64,000 nt of DNA from Mesocentrotus franciscanus (GCA_037976565.1 CP137668.1:20233804-20297803), one strand, 5' to 3'; shown: positions 1-12,876, counted from the first letter of the stretch. The notes: generated by a model from the letters alone, not told the origin. Made by a program: numbers and translations.

Positions 1-685
1 ATTCTGAATGGTGTGCTCACTGAGTAGAAGCCATGAAGGGCATTCAAGTGCTCCTTTCTTGGAAATGAAGCTGGCATCCTTCCTTAAAGTGAGGAATGAT
101 TCCACAAATTATCAGCTGGATATTATTAAGAAGACATTATAATTTCTCTGTTGGAGCGCTAGCATCTTCCACTGACCCTCACTGTGTATTTCGATGAAAT
201 CAATTAGATTAGTTTGAACTATGCTTTGTTCTTTGAAGAAACTGTCTTTCCAAAAAATGTGAAAAATCATTTAAATGTATCATGCATCAATTAGTTTGAT
301 TGCTCTCTTCAAACATATGTACTTAGGCATAATAAATCAACTAAAAATGTTTCTGTAAAATGATGTATCATAGGAAAAATCATCACACAAAAATTCAAAG
401 AAAATGGACTTTATAATGTTAGCAGACAATTTTGCATACAGCTATGTAAGATCATTTTCATTTCATTTCAATCCCTTCGTCATAATGCACTGATTTGAAC
501 AGAAAGACGATCCCAATATAAGCATTTAATACTGAAGCCACAAGAAATGGTAAATGGCAGTAAGATTAATTAAGTGGGTTAAAATACAGCAGCGAATCTG
601 AATGATGCTTAAAAAAAAGAGGCCAGAAATAGTCAGTAACCATCCATGAAATATAGGTTCCATGAGGAGAAGATGAAGGTAATGT

Positions 686-730
686 TTCTCAGTGGAGCGT
701 TTCTCAGTGGAGCGTACCTCAGTGGAGCGT
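686..730. repeat. 15-bp tandem repeat, 3 copies
   Basis: AGTGGAGCGT recurs at 691, 706 and 721, within a unit TTCTCAGTGGAGCGT (third copy ACCTC...). It is directly followed by a short GA run. Confidence 0.9.
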
Positions 731-1489
731 AGAGAGAGAGGGAGATTCTTTATGCAGGTCTGAGAGTGGTAATAAGCTCATGTTACCATGATTTATGGCA
801 GTAGTTCTGACTGGTCTAGAGAACCTTATTAAAGCTCTCATAGGAATCAAATGACCCGTCCACATGAATAATCAAATACCCACCATGTAGAAAGGAGAGA
901 TAAAGTGATGCCACTGTATTCCACAACAGCCACCATGCGCTGCTGATATGCTATTTTCTACAGTGCCTTAATTTTGAGTTTCTTCTCTTCTTTTTGCCAT
1001 TCTAATGCCATGGAGAAAGATGAAAGTAGAGAAGACACTGCTGTGGGTATATATTATGTCACAATTTGCTATGTGATTACAATTTGAAGGACAATTTTAT
1101 AAAGAGTGATTAATGTAGTCTCAGCAACTGAATTTTAAATAACGTTCACTTCATTTGTTTGATAAAATACATTTGTTTCTGACAGTTAGCTGGTATCCAT
1201 TCATTGGATCGACACCACGACTCGTCCCTTAGCAAGTATATGGTGGGGTATTTTTGTAAATTTGAAAGTACATCTAATTAAATGTTTCTCAAAATGTGGC
1301 AAATTGCAACATCTAACCAAACACAGCTGGGCAATCACTCAGCAGTACTAAACTTTTATTTGATTAAAGATTTCAATATAATTCAGAGCTTGTGTTTAAT
1401 TTGATCAATGCATAAAAACATTTCAAAGAAAAGACTTGCTTCGACCGACCAAACATGTACGAAACAGAATTATGGCTGATTGTAATTAC

Positions 1490-1517
1490 ATCAGCAAGGC
1501 AGCATCAGCAAGGCAGC
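1490..1517. repeat. 14-bp tandem duplication
   Basis: ATCAGCAAGGCAGC occurs twice in direct succession. Confidence 0.85.
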
Positions 1518-2299
1518 ACATATATGTGTGACTATTTCCTGCACACATCTAAGACTGCTGTAATAACAACATTTGTATCCACTAATGAAAAATTGCTTCA
1601 GTGGATATTTGTGCTTTTTTATTGAAAATTTCTTGATTCATATAAAAACATTTGAAGTAGATTCAAGCATGCTTGAAATGGAACTGATTATATATTTTAA
1701 AGATATGAATAATCAAAACTATACTCCTTTGGATGTTCATATAATTTGGTGATATTATCAGTTCTCCCTATGAAATATTAACAATTTGAATATTTTAGCA
1801 GAGAAGACATACTTTACATGTTGTCAAGACTTAGAGAGCTCGACTACCTGGTAATATATGCCAAAATCTACTAAGAAAAGGCAAGAATATATCAATACAA
1901 TTTCTGAAATATACTTACTGCTCATCAATATGACATTCGTTTGTACAAAGACTCTTTTACAAATTCGTGACCAAAGGTGACATCAATGAGTTGCCAATTT
2001 GTAATATGGTATAAGCAAAGGATCTGTGTCATATTAGCATATTTACATTCATTCACAATCAGAAAAGGCTACAATTTAGGACTTACTCTTTTGATCTCAC
2101 GAGTAACCACACCATATCAAGGTTTAAGATGATCATGTTAGTCAACAACAGGATGTCTGTAAATCCTCTGTACAGTTTATTACATTAAAATTACCATATA
2201 TTAAAACAGAAAAAGCTACTAAACCACAGTGCATGGTAATAAATGTCCTGATCAATGTGGCATAATGATGTAAAGTTCATCTCAATTGAGAGAAGGTTC

Positions 2300-3167
2300 A
2301 CGGAACATTTTGACAGACTGACAGGAAGTGGGTTTCCATGGTATCACAAGGACAGGTCTAGTGTATTCTTTGGCATTGCATCCAATCAAGTGTAATTCAC
2401 AAATCTTTGGTATTGTCATGATTTTCATGATTCCCTGGAAATTTGTTTGACTTTGTAATTCATGCCAATGCAACCTTTGCACATCTCTGGGAGGAAGTAT
2501 GTCAGACAGTAGGTATCAGAATATTGCTTAGATTATACGACTGAAATGGAAAAACAGAGCATGCTTTGCACAGCAGCATTCAAGTCAATTGAGTCAATGC
2601 TCTTGATGTAATAAAGAGAAAGAGACACTATTATGATGGCTTTATGGTACAAGGTTTGCCAATGTGCACAATCACCCTGGGAAATTCAATTTGTCCATCT
2701 GATATCACTTTCCAAAACTTTTTAGTTTTTAGCCTGTCATTATCGGTATGGTATAAGCACATGAAGAGTATTTGTTTGAAGCGACAACAAAGGAACATTT
2801 TCACAAACTGAAAGGAAGTGGGTTTCCATGGTAATTCAAGTGTAGATCCATAGCATTCTTTGACATTTCATCCAAGCAAGTGTAATTCACACATCTTTGG
2901 AATTTTCACGATTCCCTGGAAATTTGTTTGACTTTGTAATTCATTCCAATGCAACCTTGAAGGGAGGAAGTACGGCTGACGGAAGATGTAAGAATATTGC
3001 TTAGATTATACAACTGACCATGAAGAAATGGAGCATGCTTACTTGCACTTCAACATTCAGAGTCAATGCTTTCAATGTAATAAACAGAGAAACACTGTAG
3101 TGGGTAAGAATAAGACTAGACACTAATATGTGCCCAGGTGCATTGGGCAATTTAATTTGTCCATCAG
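2300..3167. repeat. Diverged direct duplication, period about 490 bp
   Basis: Copy A (about 2300-2702) and copy B (about 2790-3167) share many blocks in the same order. Examples are GGAACATTTT, GGAAGTGGGTTTCCATGGTA, AAGTGTAATTCACA, ATTCCCTGGAAATTTG, AGAATATTGCTTAGATTATA and TTTGTCCATC. Identity is imperfect, with small indels, so the duplication is old. No protein is encoded consistently in both copies. It could be a segmental duplication or two partial copies of one dispersed repeat. Confidence 0.85.
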
Positions 3168-3417
3168 GGAAAAGAATTCACAAAAATGACCCCAAAAAGC
3201 CAGGCTACCCAAAGTCGGTGTTTAAAAAAAAAGGCCTTACATGATCAGTGAAACAATGAAATTTTCATCTGATGTATAATTCTAATTACATTATTAGTGT
3301 GTAGCAAATATCGACTCGATGAACCAAGGTTTAATGGAATGCCATATCTTTCATGGAATTAATTAATCAAACATGGAAAATTAATTTGTTCTAACACCCA
3401 CAATTATCCTACTCTAA

Positions 3418-4368
3418 GGCCAAAAAAAAAAAGTTGTTTGGTTGTCCTCGATTGCTTTTCTGGAGTAGGGGCGGGCGGGCGGATTTTTTTTTTTTTTTTT
3501 TTTTCTCCATTTGTTTTCTTCTTCATATGGACTCATTTCTTCCTATTTATTTTCATTTTTTGTTCAAATCATGAAGCCAATATTATTATTATTTAAACAC
3601 AAAAAGAATCCCGACCAAAAATCATGAATTGCCATGTCAATATTCATTTTCATTTTCGCTGTTTCGAGGTAGTTTTCGGCTATAGCGAGGCAGTTTTCGT
3701 CTGTATGTAAAACGCACGCTGCCGCTCGCTCCCGCCGCTTGTTCGTGCGCCAGAGCAGGTATCCCACGCCAGAGCTCACGGCGCCAAAACTATCCCTGTG
3801 TGGTGATCCGACTGCAATGATTTAATACGTGGGGAGACACTATTGATCTTGCGATACACGAAAAATAGTGATCTAAATCTGAAAAATACTTGAAATACAG
3901 CTCAGGTTTTGGTACCCATCTTCCTTACAGACACGCGTAAGATATTCGATTTTTCAGATTCAGGTAGCGGGACTGCCGATTACATCGCTAAAATGTGATA
4001 TTTAAGGATACATTTTCTATTGCAAATGTGGTTCTCCTGTGAGTCTGATATGTTTTGTATGTGTGTGATATGTGTATTATGCTATGTATTTTAAAGTGAT
4101 TTTACCACGCATACAACGGACCCACCGAAAACTGCCACCCGGCCGAAAACTCCCTCCTCTTCTCTATTAAAGACATAATATTGCGTACTAAAAGGACCAA
4201 ATTGGCGACGGGACACATTTTGATCCTTGCAACATGCATAAAATGGTATGTTTGGCGTTTAAAATTGCTCCAAAATAAATGTATATTCTTAAAAAAAAAA
4301 AAAAACGAGCGGGCCGAAAATGAGGGGCGGGCGGTCGAGGACAACCAAATGATTTTTTTTTTTGGGCC
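3418..4368. mobile_element. PIF/Harbinger-like non-autonomous DNA transposon with TAA target duplication
   Basis: The left end reads GGCC, an A-run, then TTTGGTTGTCCTCGA. The right end is its reverse complement (TCGAGGACAACCAAA ... T-run GGGCC). Both ends carry a GGGGCGGGCGG block just inside. The element is flanked by TAA at 3415-3417 and 4369-4371. A 3-bp TWA duplication and GG/GC-starting termini are typical of PIF/Harbinger elements. About 950 bp, with no transposase frame; the short frames inside (105 aa or less) are not recognisable. It contains long homopolymer A and T runs. Confidence 0.72.
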
Positions 4369-5105
4369 TAATGGCCCATAAATAGCTTTCTGAGAAGCGG
4401 GAGATACATATTCATGCACAGAATATTATACGTGCACACAGGTAAAAATCTGTCTTCAAACATGGCTGGGAAACATCCAAAATACCACGCACATGACATG
4501 TGTGCTTGACAACAAAAAAATATATATATCATCAGCTTTTGGTGTGCATGTTTTACTCAAACATTTTGTGACAAGTACCCATCGCGCCCCTTTCAACAGA
4601 ACCTTTAAACACATTTTAATTTTAGAAAATGAACTCTTATGCCCTTGCTCAATACAGAAGATATCCGTGCCAATGTGCATATACACCTAGGTGCTTTAAA
4701 ACAGGCATTCTCTCAGTATGGGGAGCAGATGAATATCTCTGACCCAAAATTTGAATGTCTTCTGTCCACTTTACACGCAACTGAATGGAGTGAATGTGAT
4801 CGAACATGCAATATCCTGTGATTAAACATGCATTATCCACTCTGGTTAGACAACATTGCAAGGTTGAATGGTAAAACGTATGTAGGTCATGTGATAAGCA
4901 ATTGGTTAATCATGCTTAGATTCTGTCTACATGTTAAAATAAAGTTAATAATCCAATGCTAGTTAGGCAAGGTCTCAAAAGAATTTATCTGTGAATGTGT
5001 CCTTATTTTCTATACCATCTCTCTCTCTCTCTTTTATTTTTCTTTGTTTTTGTTTCCCCTTCTTGATTCCCTCCTGCTTCTTAATCTTTCCAAATCCATC
5101 CGTTT

Positions 5106-5410
5106 ATTTGTCTACTACTACTACTTCTACATCTACTACTTCTACGTCTACTACTGCTACCTCTACTACTACATCATACTACCACTATGTCTACTACTAA
5201 ATCTTATAATTCTACATTTACTACTTCTACAACTACTACTTCTACATCTACATCTACTGCTTCCACATCTACTACTTCTACATCTACTACTTTTACATCT
5301 ACTACGTCTACATCTACTTCTACATCTACTATCCCTACATTTACTAATTCTACATCAAATACTTTTGCATCTACTGCTTCTACATCTACTAATTCTACAA
5401 CTATTCCTCA
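5106..5410. repeat. Imperfect trinucleotide (TCT/ACT/ACA) array
   Basis: About 300 bp of TCTACTACT/TTCTACATC-type triplets, interrupted. Two plus-strand frames through it would encode Ser/Thr-rich or Leu/His-rich low-complexity peptides. They have no other coding features and are taken as a by-product of the repeat. Confidence 0.9.
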
Positions 5411-5861
5411 TTTGGAAACACTAAACCTACTACTCCTACCATTAGTGATAATAGTTGAAAATTGTACTACTACATATGGTATTATATTGACTTTTTTCAC
5501 ATCTTCAATATATCATCTTTTCCTCCCATGAGCCAGGGTACAAATAAAACGTAAAAAAACTTCAAATCGTGGAGAAAAACTATCCTCTGTCGTCGACTAC
5601 ACGCAGGAGGAATTGGAGGTATCTTGTTTCATGAGCGTCACACCTTCGGCTTGAAGGGCTGTGTGGGATTAACTGAGGGAGAAAGATATGGAGGTGTTGG
5701 GTAGAGGCACTTTCAGGGTGCATGCTTGCTACATTATACCCCATCATGGTGCCCAGAACACAGTATGAATCATTCCCATCACTCCATGCACACAATATGA
5801 TGAAATATCATTACATCATTTTTATTGGTGAGGATTTCTTGTTCTTCTTCTTCTTCATCAT

Positions 5862-5863
<2 letters not shown>

Positions 5864-5906
<43 letters not shown>
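5864..5906. repeat. (TC)n microsatellite
   Basis: Nearly pure TC dinucleotides on the plus strand, preceded by a TTC-rich run. Confidence 0.95.
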
Positions 5907-5909
<3 letters not shown>

Positions 5910-6936
5910 CGTTGGTTTTGACTGATCTGTTTGAGAAAACGTTTTAAAATTTAAGAAAAAATGCTTTTCTTATTCAGAAATATATAACCTAAAGATATAA
6001 ATCTGTCATTCTATTAGATAACCTCTGAAATTACAAGGCTTGTAGAGGATATTTATTTAAATGTTGATGGGGTTTAAAAATAATCAAGATATAGACAAAG
6101 ACAGAGACAAAATCACTTGATGGACATATAAAGTAATGAAGTTGGGGCTGGCATTGCTACTAAGCATTGTAAAACTGCCTAATGATTATTCTTTACGAGA
6201 GCCAGACTCTTGACGACTCATGCTATGAAAACAAACATACATGCCTCATTAGCTAAAATGTCATGAACCCACTTTGTCATGCTTGCAGCAGGATATTTTA
6301 TATTTGTAACACCAATGTTATTCTATTTGAAGAAAATCAGCAACCTGTAGAAGTCCAATCAACCAATTTCTATCACATTGCAATTAAGCATTGCAGCAAT
6401 AAGAGACCATCCTATGCTGATTGTTTAGGCCTTCAACGGATATAGCTCACACAGTGAAGGCTCACAAATGCCTGTGCATCTAAATTGGGGATATTCATGA
6501 ATCCGATCCATCGAGCTGATGAAATCCACTAATATACAGCAGACAACGACGATGTGCATCAGGGCTACATATTGGTGCATGAAGGGAGAATGATATTGAA
6601 GCGATTTGAGTGCTATGCAAAGAGCCATTATGCAATCTATGTGATCTCCATTTGTAGCATAAACATATGACTGTTCTCTGTACAGTGCATTTGTTACCAG
6701 TATCATGAGTCAGGATGGATACAATGCTTTATAATGTATGCATGTACATAAGTCTGCGATACAGTGACAAATTCTTTTGCCAATTTAGCTTCAAATATCA
6801 ATACAAATTGAAAATTTGAAGAAGAAAAAAAGTTGATAATAATCTTTTCCTTAAAGGAATTGATGTGAAGAGATGAAGAATGAGGACAATAAACATTCAC
6901 AACATGTACAAAGTTTAAGGGAAATGAAGACATAGG

Positions 6937-6949
6937 AAGAAAGGAGAGA

Positions 6950-7009
<60 letters not shown>

Positions 7010-7138
7010 AAGAATGAGAGATAGAGACAGAGAAACAGAGAGAGAGAAAGAGAGACAGAGAGAGAAAGAGAGACAGAGAGTGAGTAAGAAAGAGAGAAAG
7101 AAAGAGAGAAAGAAAGAGAAAGAGAAGGAGAAAGAGAG
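6937..7138. repeat. (GA)n-rich purine array
   Basis: About 200 bp of GAGAGAGAAAGA-type sequence, one of only two large arrays in the window with the purine run on the plus strand. Confidence 0.95.
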
Positions 7139-7191
7139 TTTGTTTCAGCTTGTTCTCTATCTGCTTTCAAAAGTTACTGAATCTTTGTTCA

Positions 7192-7368
7192 GTAAATGAG
7201 TATGATGAGAAGAGACAACTTGACACACATGGGCTGGAAGACTGTCTGCGATGGTTGGCGCTAAGATGTAAGACATGCTCTGTACTATGTAAAGGCCTCC
7301 AGATACAAATTATCTTAGACCTGTCACGTACACCTAGTGCTGGCCTCAGAGTTGGGCAGCCAGATCAG
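7192..7368 (+). other. Weak candidate exon bounded by TTTGTTCAG and CAG|GTAAAT
   Basis: A plus-strand stretch of balanced composition lies between an AG preceded by pyrimidines (ending 7191) and a CAG|GTAAAT donor at 7369. One frame is open throughout (within an 87-codon frame, 7150-7413), but the peptide (including LEDCLRWLALRCKTCSVLCK) is not recognised. It follows directly after a GA array. It may be chance. Confidence 0.15.
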
Positions 7369-7482
7369 GTAAATTATACAATCGTCTTGCCTAAGGCATT
7401 CCGTGTGCTGTAGAAATAGGTATCTGACCATACATGAAAGGAATATACATGCATAGAAGCATGTATATCACTCACTGAAAGC

Positions 7483-7830
7483 TACTATTTTACTACTTAC
7501 TATTTACTACTAACTATTTACTAGATATGTTTTTCTATTTAGAATCTACTACTTACCATTTACTTCTAAAAATGTATCATTTAGAATCTACTATTTATGA
7601 TTTCCCATTTACTATTTACTATACTATTTATTGTTGTACATGTACTATTAACTATATACCACTTACTATTTACTATATACTATTTATTTTTGTACTATTA
7701 ACAATATACCATTTACTAATTACTATATACTATTTATTTTTGTACTATTAACTATATACCACTTAATATTTAGTATTTACTATATAATATTTATTTTTGT
7801 ACTATTAACTATATTTCACTTACTTTTTAC
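7483..7830. repeat. AT-rich CTATTTA-type array with 50-58 bp higher-order unit
   Basis: The 5' part is loose ACTATTTACT repeats. From 7628 a longer unit recurs: TGTACTATTA begins at 7641, 7691, 7741 and 7799, each followed by ACTATATACC and a TTTACTATATA block. Confidence 0.88.
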
Positions 7831-8506
7831 AGGGCCTGCATGATATCTCAAAATACTGAAATACTGTGATATCTAAATAAAAGTAAATATTCAATGAGTT
7901 TTGCTGGTACATAATATACCGCCTTCTGGAGATGTTTTTAAATAATATTGTGAATATAGGTATGCTAGCAACATTTAGAATGATATTTACTATATATCTG
8001 TCACCTGATATTTATAAGTTACCCATTACCCCATATTGATAGGTCTACATGTCAACTGTAAGAGTGATAGTATTGATTTCCAATGAAAAATGAGCCATAA
8101 TTATCTGCCCTATATTTCCAACACTACTTACATTGGTTTGCTAGCCCTTATCATGAAGGATCGTAAAAGGGAAATGGGATTTAAATCTCAATTTTTAACC
8201 AATAACATGTATTTCTGAACATATCTCTAGTCCTTATAAGTACTTCATTGCGCAAGAAATTTATGCGGCATCTAATCTGCTCTTCTGAAATTACCATGGC
8301 AACTATGAAAACGAGAGGGATTGTAGAAGGAAAGATGGCAGGAGAGAAAAAACTCATCTATCATTCTCAGAGTCTAAAACCACTTCCCATTCCATCATAG
8401 AACATAATGAGCCGCAAGCAATGATACCTTGAAACACATTAGATATGATTGCACACGGCTCGATTATCCTCTTAAAGGGAAAGTCTACCTAGATAGATCA
8501 AGTTTG

Positions 8507-8710
8507 TTTCAATGAAGCAAAAAACAAAAATGATAGACAGATTGGTGAGAGTTTGTGTTTCAATGAAGCAAAAAACAAAAATGATAGACAGATTGGTGAG
8601 AGTTTGTGTTTCAATGAAGCAAAAAACAAAAATGATAGACAGATTGGTGAGAGTTTGTGTTTCAATGAAGCAAAAAACAAAAATGATAGACAGATTGGTG
8701 AGAGTTTGTG
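8507..8710. repeat. 51-bp minisatellite, four identical copies
   Basis: Four successive units starting TTTCAATGAAGC (8507, 8558, 8609, 8660) appear base-for-base identical. The unit is 17 codons long and contains no stop in one frame of each strand, giving a repeated peptide MKQKTKMIDRLVRVCVS (plus) or its antisense counterpart. There is no sign of a gene around it. The perfect identity suggests recent expansion or assembly/gene-conversion homogenisation. Confidence 0.95.
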
Positions 8711-9574
8711 GAAAATCAAATAAAGAATGAGACAGTTCTGCCTTTTATAGTTATGATAGATAAAGCAAAAATTGCCAACACTATGATTTACCTAGCTGCT
8801 TATAGGGTTTTCCATTTATGTTCTTTTGTAATGAAAAAGTGATAACACAAAAAAAACCCTGATTTTGACAAAAAACAATCCCTCTTCTTTGTTTTTGATG
8901 AAGGAATAGATCCCTTGTAAAAACATGGATCCAATGATATAGAAAGGGAATATGGATGAGAAATATTTTCTTTGGATAAAAATGGAGATTTAAGAAGAAA
9001 AAAAATTTACAAAGCAAATGATGAGCTGCTCCAAAAGGTAATCATTTGATACCAAGAAAAGGAACAACTATAGAGAAACAAGTTATATAGAAATGGTAAA
9101 AAAGAAGGAGTACAACAAAAGAAACATAGAAATAGTCCTAGAGCACATAGTGCTTTAAGGTAAAAAAAAATGATTAACAGTAGAAGAAATTTCATTTTGA
9201 GCACCAAACAAAAATGATTTTTGTGCTTTACTATTTGGTGACTAAAGATGTTGAACTGTTCCCTTTAAATGTTAGGTGATGAGTAAGCTGTACTCAGGTA
9301 GGAATCTGATGTTTACACAGACATAATGCCAATCTTAGGACTACCATCTCCTGGCTAGGGAGAGAGAGAAAAAAAAGTAATCTTCTTGTTGACTTGCCAT
9401 CGATCAAACATGCTAAGGAGAGAGCTAGAGATTCTCACCTCTGCCCTGGGTCACTGGTTGGCATGACTTACAGACAAGACAAGGTTGGACACTATAGCTG
9501 CTTTTGTTAAAGGTGTAAGATCAAATTCCAAGAAATCATCATCAGTCTGGTAGAAGACACGAATGGATGCATGA

Positions 9575-9597
9575 ACACACACACACACACACACACA
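9575..9597. repeat. (AC)n microsatellite
   Basis: About 11 AC dinucleotides. Confidence 0.95.
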
Positions 9598-10029
9598 AAA
9601 CATTCTACAATTTTGATCATTTTGATCATTTTTTTCAAAGTTTTGATCTTCCTTTGACCATATCTCCATAACACATTTAAGTTTGTGCATATTGTAAATT
9701 AACAATGATAGGTTATTACTGTTCTATGTTATATCTCTATCCTTACTTGATAAAATCTTTAAATAAGTGAAAATTGGACCAAATATTTGTTTTCAAGTCC
9801 TTCTAAAAGACACACAAAAATGTCTTATATAGCTATGTGCACACAATGTCATGAGGAGCTATTCTAAATGTTATTGAGAGTATGAACAGGACAAACAAGA
9901 TTTGTATGAATTTAGGAGTTCAATGAAACAAATTGAGCCTCATCACATTTTCTTGATGTAGTCAATAGAACTTCATTTAATGTGTGATAGAAGATCGTTA
10001 ATCCTTAATCTTGATGTTGGTGTTCTTAA

Positions 10030-10427
10030 AGGTAAAGACCAGTTTTGGAAACGCCCTTCTCTCAAAAAAATGAAATGGAAGCTCTCATTACCAATCATGT
10101 GAAAGAATATGTTTTGACTAATACGTGATGATACAAATTTTGCCGGGAAAGTCGGGAAACCGCCTACTAATTGATACATTTGGTAAATTATTTTATCTAT
10201 TGGGACCAAATAGATATCGCGCACGTGGTCGCGTAGTCCCATATACATCTTTCGGTGTACAGTGCTTGTAACTTTACCAAGACTGGGCCAAATTTCTTAT
10301 CATTTTGATAATTCCAGAACCTTGCAGTACACACCAATACTTATTTGCTAGATGATCAACCTTTTCTGATCGATTCCACAACGTTTCTTTCACAATGCAA
10401 TCGCATGACCAGAACTGGTCTTTATCT
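10030..10427. mobile_element. TTAA-flanked MITE, copy 1
   Basis: Terminal inverted repeats AGRTAAAGACCAGTTYTGG: the left end is at 10030 and the right end reads CCAGAACTGGTCTTTATCT ending 10427. It is flanked on both sides by TTAA (10026-10029, 10428-10431). A related element lies in opposite orientation at 17267-17630, also between TTAA, which supports TTAA as the target duplication. TTAA is the piggyBac-type target, but the termini do not begin CCC as usual for piggyBac, so the family is uncertain. About 398 bp, non-coding. Confidence 0.8.
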
Positions 10428-11027
10428 TTAAACATGATGTCATCAGGGCACTTTTCCCCAACTGTCTCTTTTGTTTACCATACGTGGAGTAGACTGGGGC
10501 ATATCTAGGGATGCACTACTCCATTTAAAAAAATCTGTGACAAGCAACAACAAAATACCCAAAACAAAAATTGAATTGCTAATTAACATACAAAGACTCT
10601 TTTGACAACAAACAAACAAAAATTATGATTAAATTTTTATTACATTCTTTTACATCTTTTGCATCAAATATTTGTTGGGGCCACAAAGGCACAATAAGGG
10701 GTAGGGGCAGTCTGGTTATGCCTACCCCCAATCCATTGACTAGACCCCTTAGTACCATAGAGGAGAGGGGCTTGGGTATGATCAGAAATGAATCCTCTCT
10801 GCAGCAAGGTGTGGTCAAGCTTGCAACATGAGAATATCAATCATAGTTAAACACAAGAGATACGAATCTTGCAAATATTTACAAAGAGGTGAAATAAAAA
10901 TGGGGCTGATGACAAGTATTTTGTCTATTAAACTATTATCAATTTAATTCATCTATTTTGTATCGGCTACAAGGACCAAGTATTCTTATATCTCTGAATC
11001 TCTTATCTATGCTAAAGCCGGGTTAAT

Positions 11028-11591
11028 AATTCGACGCTCTCACCACGAACCGTCCTCTCTAGCAAAATTTGCTTTTTTTTTCATTTTTCTTTTTTTTCTC
11101 ATTTTTTGCATGTACTCATGGTTACCTACATCCTGTAAAAATTTCAGAGCGTGAATATGCTTGCCTTTACATAATACCGTAATCATCACAAAGCGTCCGC
11201 TCGGCGATTATAGGATTTGTCTGCACCACGAACCGTCCTCTGTTGCGCGCAGTACCAGAGCCTTCCATTCAATTTGTACACTGTCAGGTTGCGCACAAGT
11301 AGAGCAAACGGTTCGTGGTGAAATCGTGTAGCGTGATCGCGCATTTTATCTTTTCCACGAACCGTCCTCTCTGTTTACAAACCAATTGTAGCAAAAATAC
11401 TCCAACTCAAGAAAATCTAAACACACTTTAAGACCTAAGCTATCAAGTAGTCACATTGATTTTTAATATACTATATTCTAAAGTCTAACAAATACCGTTT
11501 CAAAAAGTCCTATCTTTTAAACGCGTCTTCTGCAAAACTGACTTTCGCTTGGAAATGCGGAGAGGACGGTTCGTGATGCGAGCGACGAATT
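11028..11591. mobile_element. MITE with internally iterated terminal motif CCACGAACCGTCCTCT
   Basis: The ends are inverted repeats of 32 bp with three mismatches (AATTCG.CGCTC.CA.CACG...). The core CCACGAACCGTCCTCT lies at 11043-11058 and, reversed, at 11561-11576. It recurs inside at 11226-11241 and 11355-11370 in direct orientation, and as a 12-bp partial inverted copy at 11308-11319. No protein is encoded. A clear target duplication was not found; AATT at both outer ends may be part of the termini. Iterated end motifs are likely transposase-binding sites (inference). Confidence 0.75.
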
Positions 11592-12223
11592 GTGGAGTGC
11601 CAGGAGTGTCAAGTCTGACAAACACGAGTGCTATAAAAGAACCACCTATTATTATTATTACTATTTTTATTATCCATAAATATACTTATTAGAAAACAAT
11701 TTGCTAGAAAGCACAGGGATTGTATAATTATGTTGAATTTTTGTGGTCTTAGTGTATTCCAAACTAAATTACAGCTTAATTGGGCATCTGTCTGTTAAAT
11801 TGTTTTTTTTTTGTATATTCAATCCTACAAAATTTCTTGTTTATTCAGTCCTACAAGTCTTCTCCCACACAATTTTCTATATTATACCACAATCAACTCA
11901 ACTAATTCTGTTTCTCTTCTTAACTCATCATTATGTTATCTTAAGTTTTCTCTTAGTTACTGTAGTACCTTTACAGATTATCAACCACATGACAAGCTGT
12001 TCTATGTGGTAATCTATTTGTACTCTCCCACACAATCCTCTTAATTATTCGACCACAGATTCAAGGTATAAAAGGTTCAGCACAGCAATAACATCACTCA
12101 TTCTTTTTCAGAGTTTATATTTCCCACACATTCATCTTGTATTCTACCACAAAATTTTAAACAAATCAGATGGGTATGGCACTATAGGGTAGATCATGGA
12201 AAGCCCCAAACTCCCACACGAAT

Positions 12224-12532
12224 TCTCCCTCTCTCTCTCTCTCTGTCTCTCTATTTCTGACCTTTATTTCTCTCTCCCCTCTCTACCCCTTTCTCTCTTA
12301 CTCTCCTTCTCTCACTTTCTCTCTTACTCTCTATCATTCTCTTTCTCACTCCTCTCTCTTTCTTTCTTTATCCCATATCTCCCCTCTTGCTCTCTTTCTC
12401 TCTCTCTCTCTCTCTGTCCCTCCCTCCCTCTCTCTTTCTTTCTCTTCCTCTCTTCTTCTCTCTCACTACCCCCATGTTTTATATCCCTTTCTTTCTCTGC
12501 ACCTAGCTTCCCTGCATCTCTCATCTCCTCCT

Positions 12533-12571
<39 letters not shown>

Positions 12572-12612
12572 TCTATCTATGTGTCTTCCCACCCCCCCCC
12601 TCACTCTCTTCA
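12224..12612. repeat. Pyrimidine-rich (TC)n array with C-run
   Basis: About 390 bp of TCTCTC/CCTCTC sequence on the plus strand, ending with a run of about 10 C. Long Ser/Leu/Phe frames through it are low-complexity artefacts. Confidence 0.95.
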
Positions 12613-12876
12613 TGAAATCTCATAATTATCTCCAGTCTTCTCCTACATAACACTTCTAATCTATGTCCTCATCCAATCAGTCCATCATAACTCTCCCCTC
12701 ACAAAATTTGCCTAGCTTTCAACCCTACCTCCCTTCAACCATGGTACAAAACCCCAAACAGAGAAAGGTCAAATTGTATCAGGTTGCTATGAGTAGTGTA
12801 TGTGATTACCATGGTGATTGTCTTGAGTAGATGTGAACTGATAGCAAAGATAATCATCAATATAAACAATCACTAA

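Larger units (their letters stand above)
1..2290. other. Unique AT-rich sequence, no gene recognised
   Basis: No reading frame with recognisable protein, no RNA gene and no terminal-repeat element was seen. The only structured pieces are two short tandem repeats at 686-730 and 1490-1517. If the Slac2-like gene model is right, this stretch is deep inside the gene or beyond its 3' end. Confidence 0.5.

Noticed and set aside
4639..4821. 60-codon plus-strand frame with protein-like composition
   Set aside because: Not recognised, very short, no splice sites assigned, and neighbouring sequence contains repeated AT-rich words; insufficient support.
8498..8730. CRISPR-like array (four identical 51-bp units)
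   Set aside because: The units are contiguous, without unique spacers, in animal DNA; it is a minisatellite.
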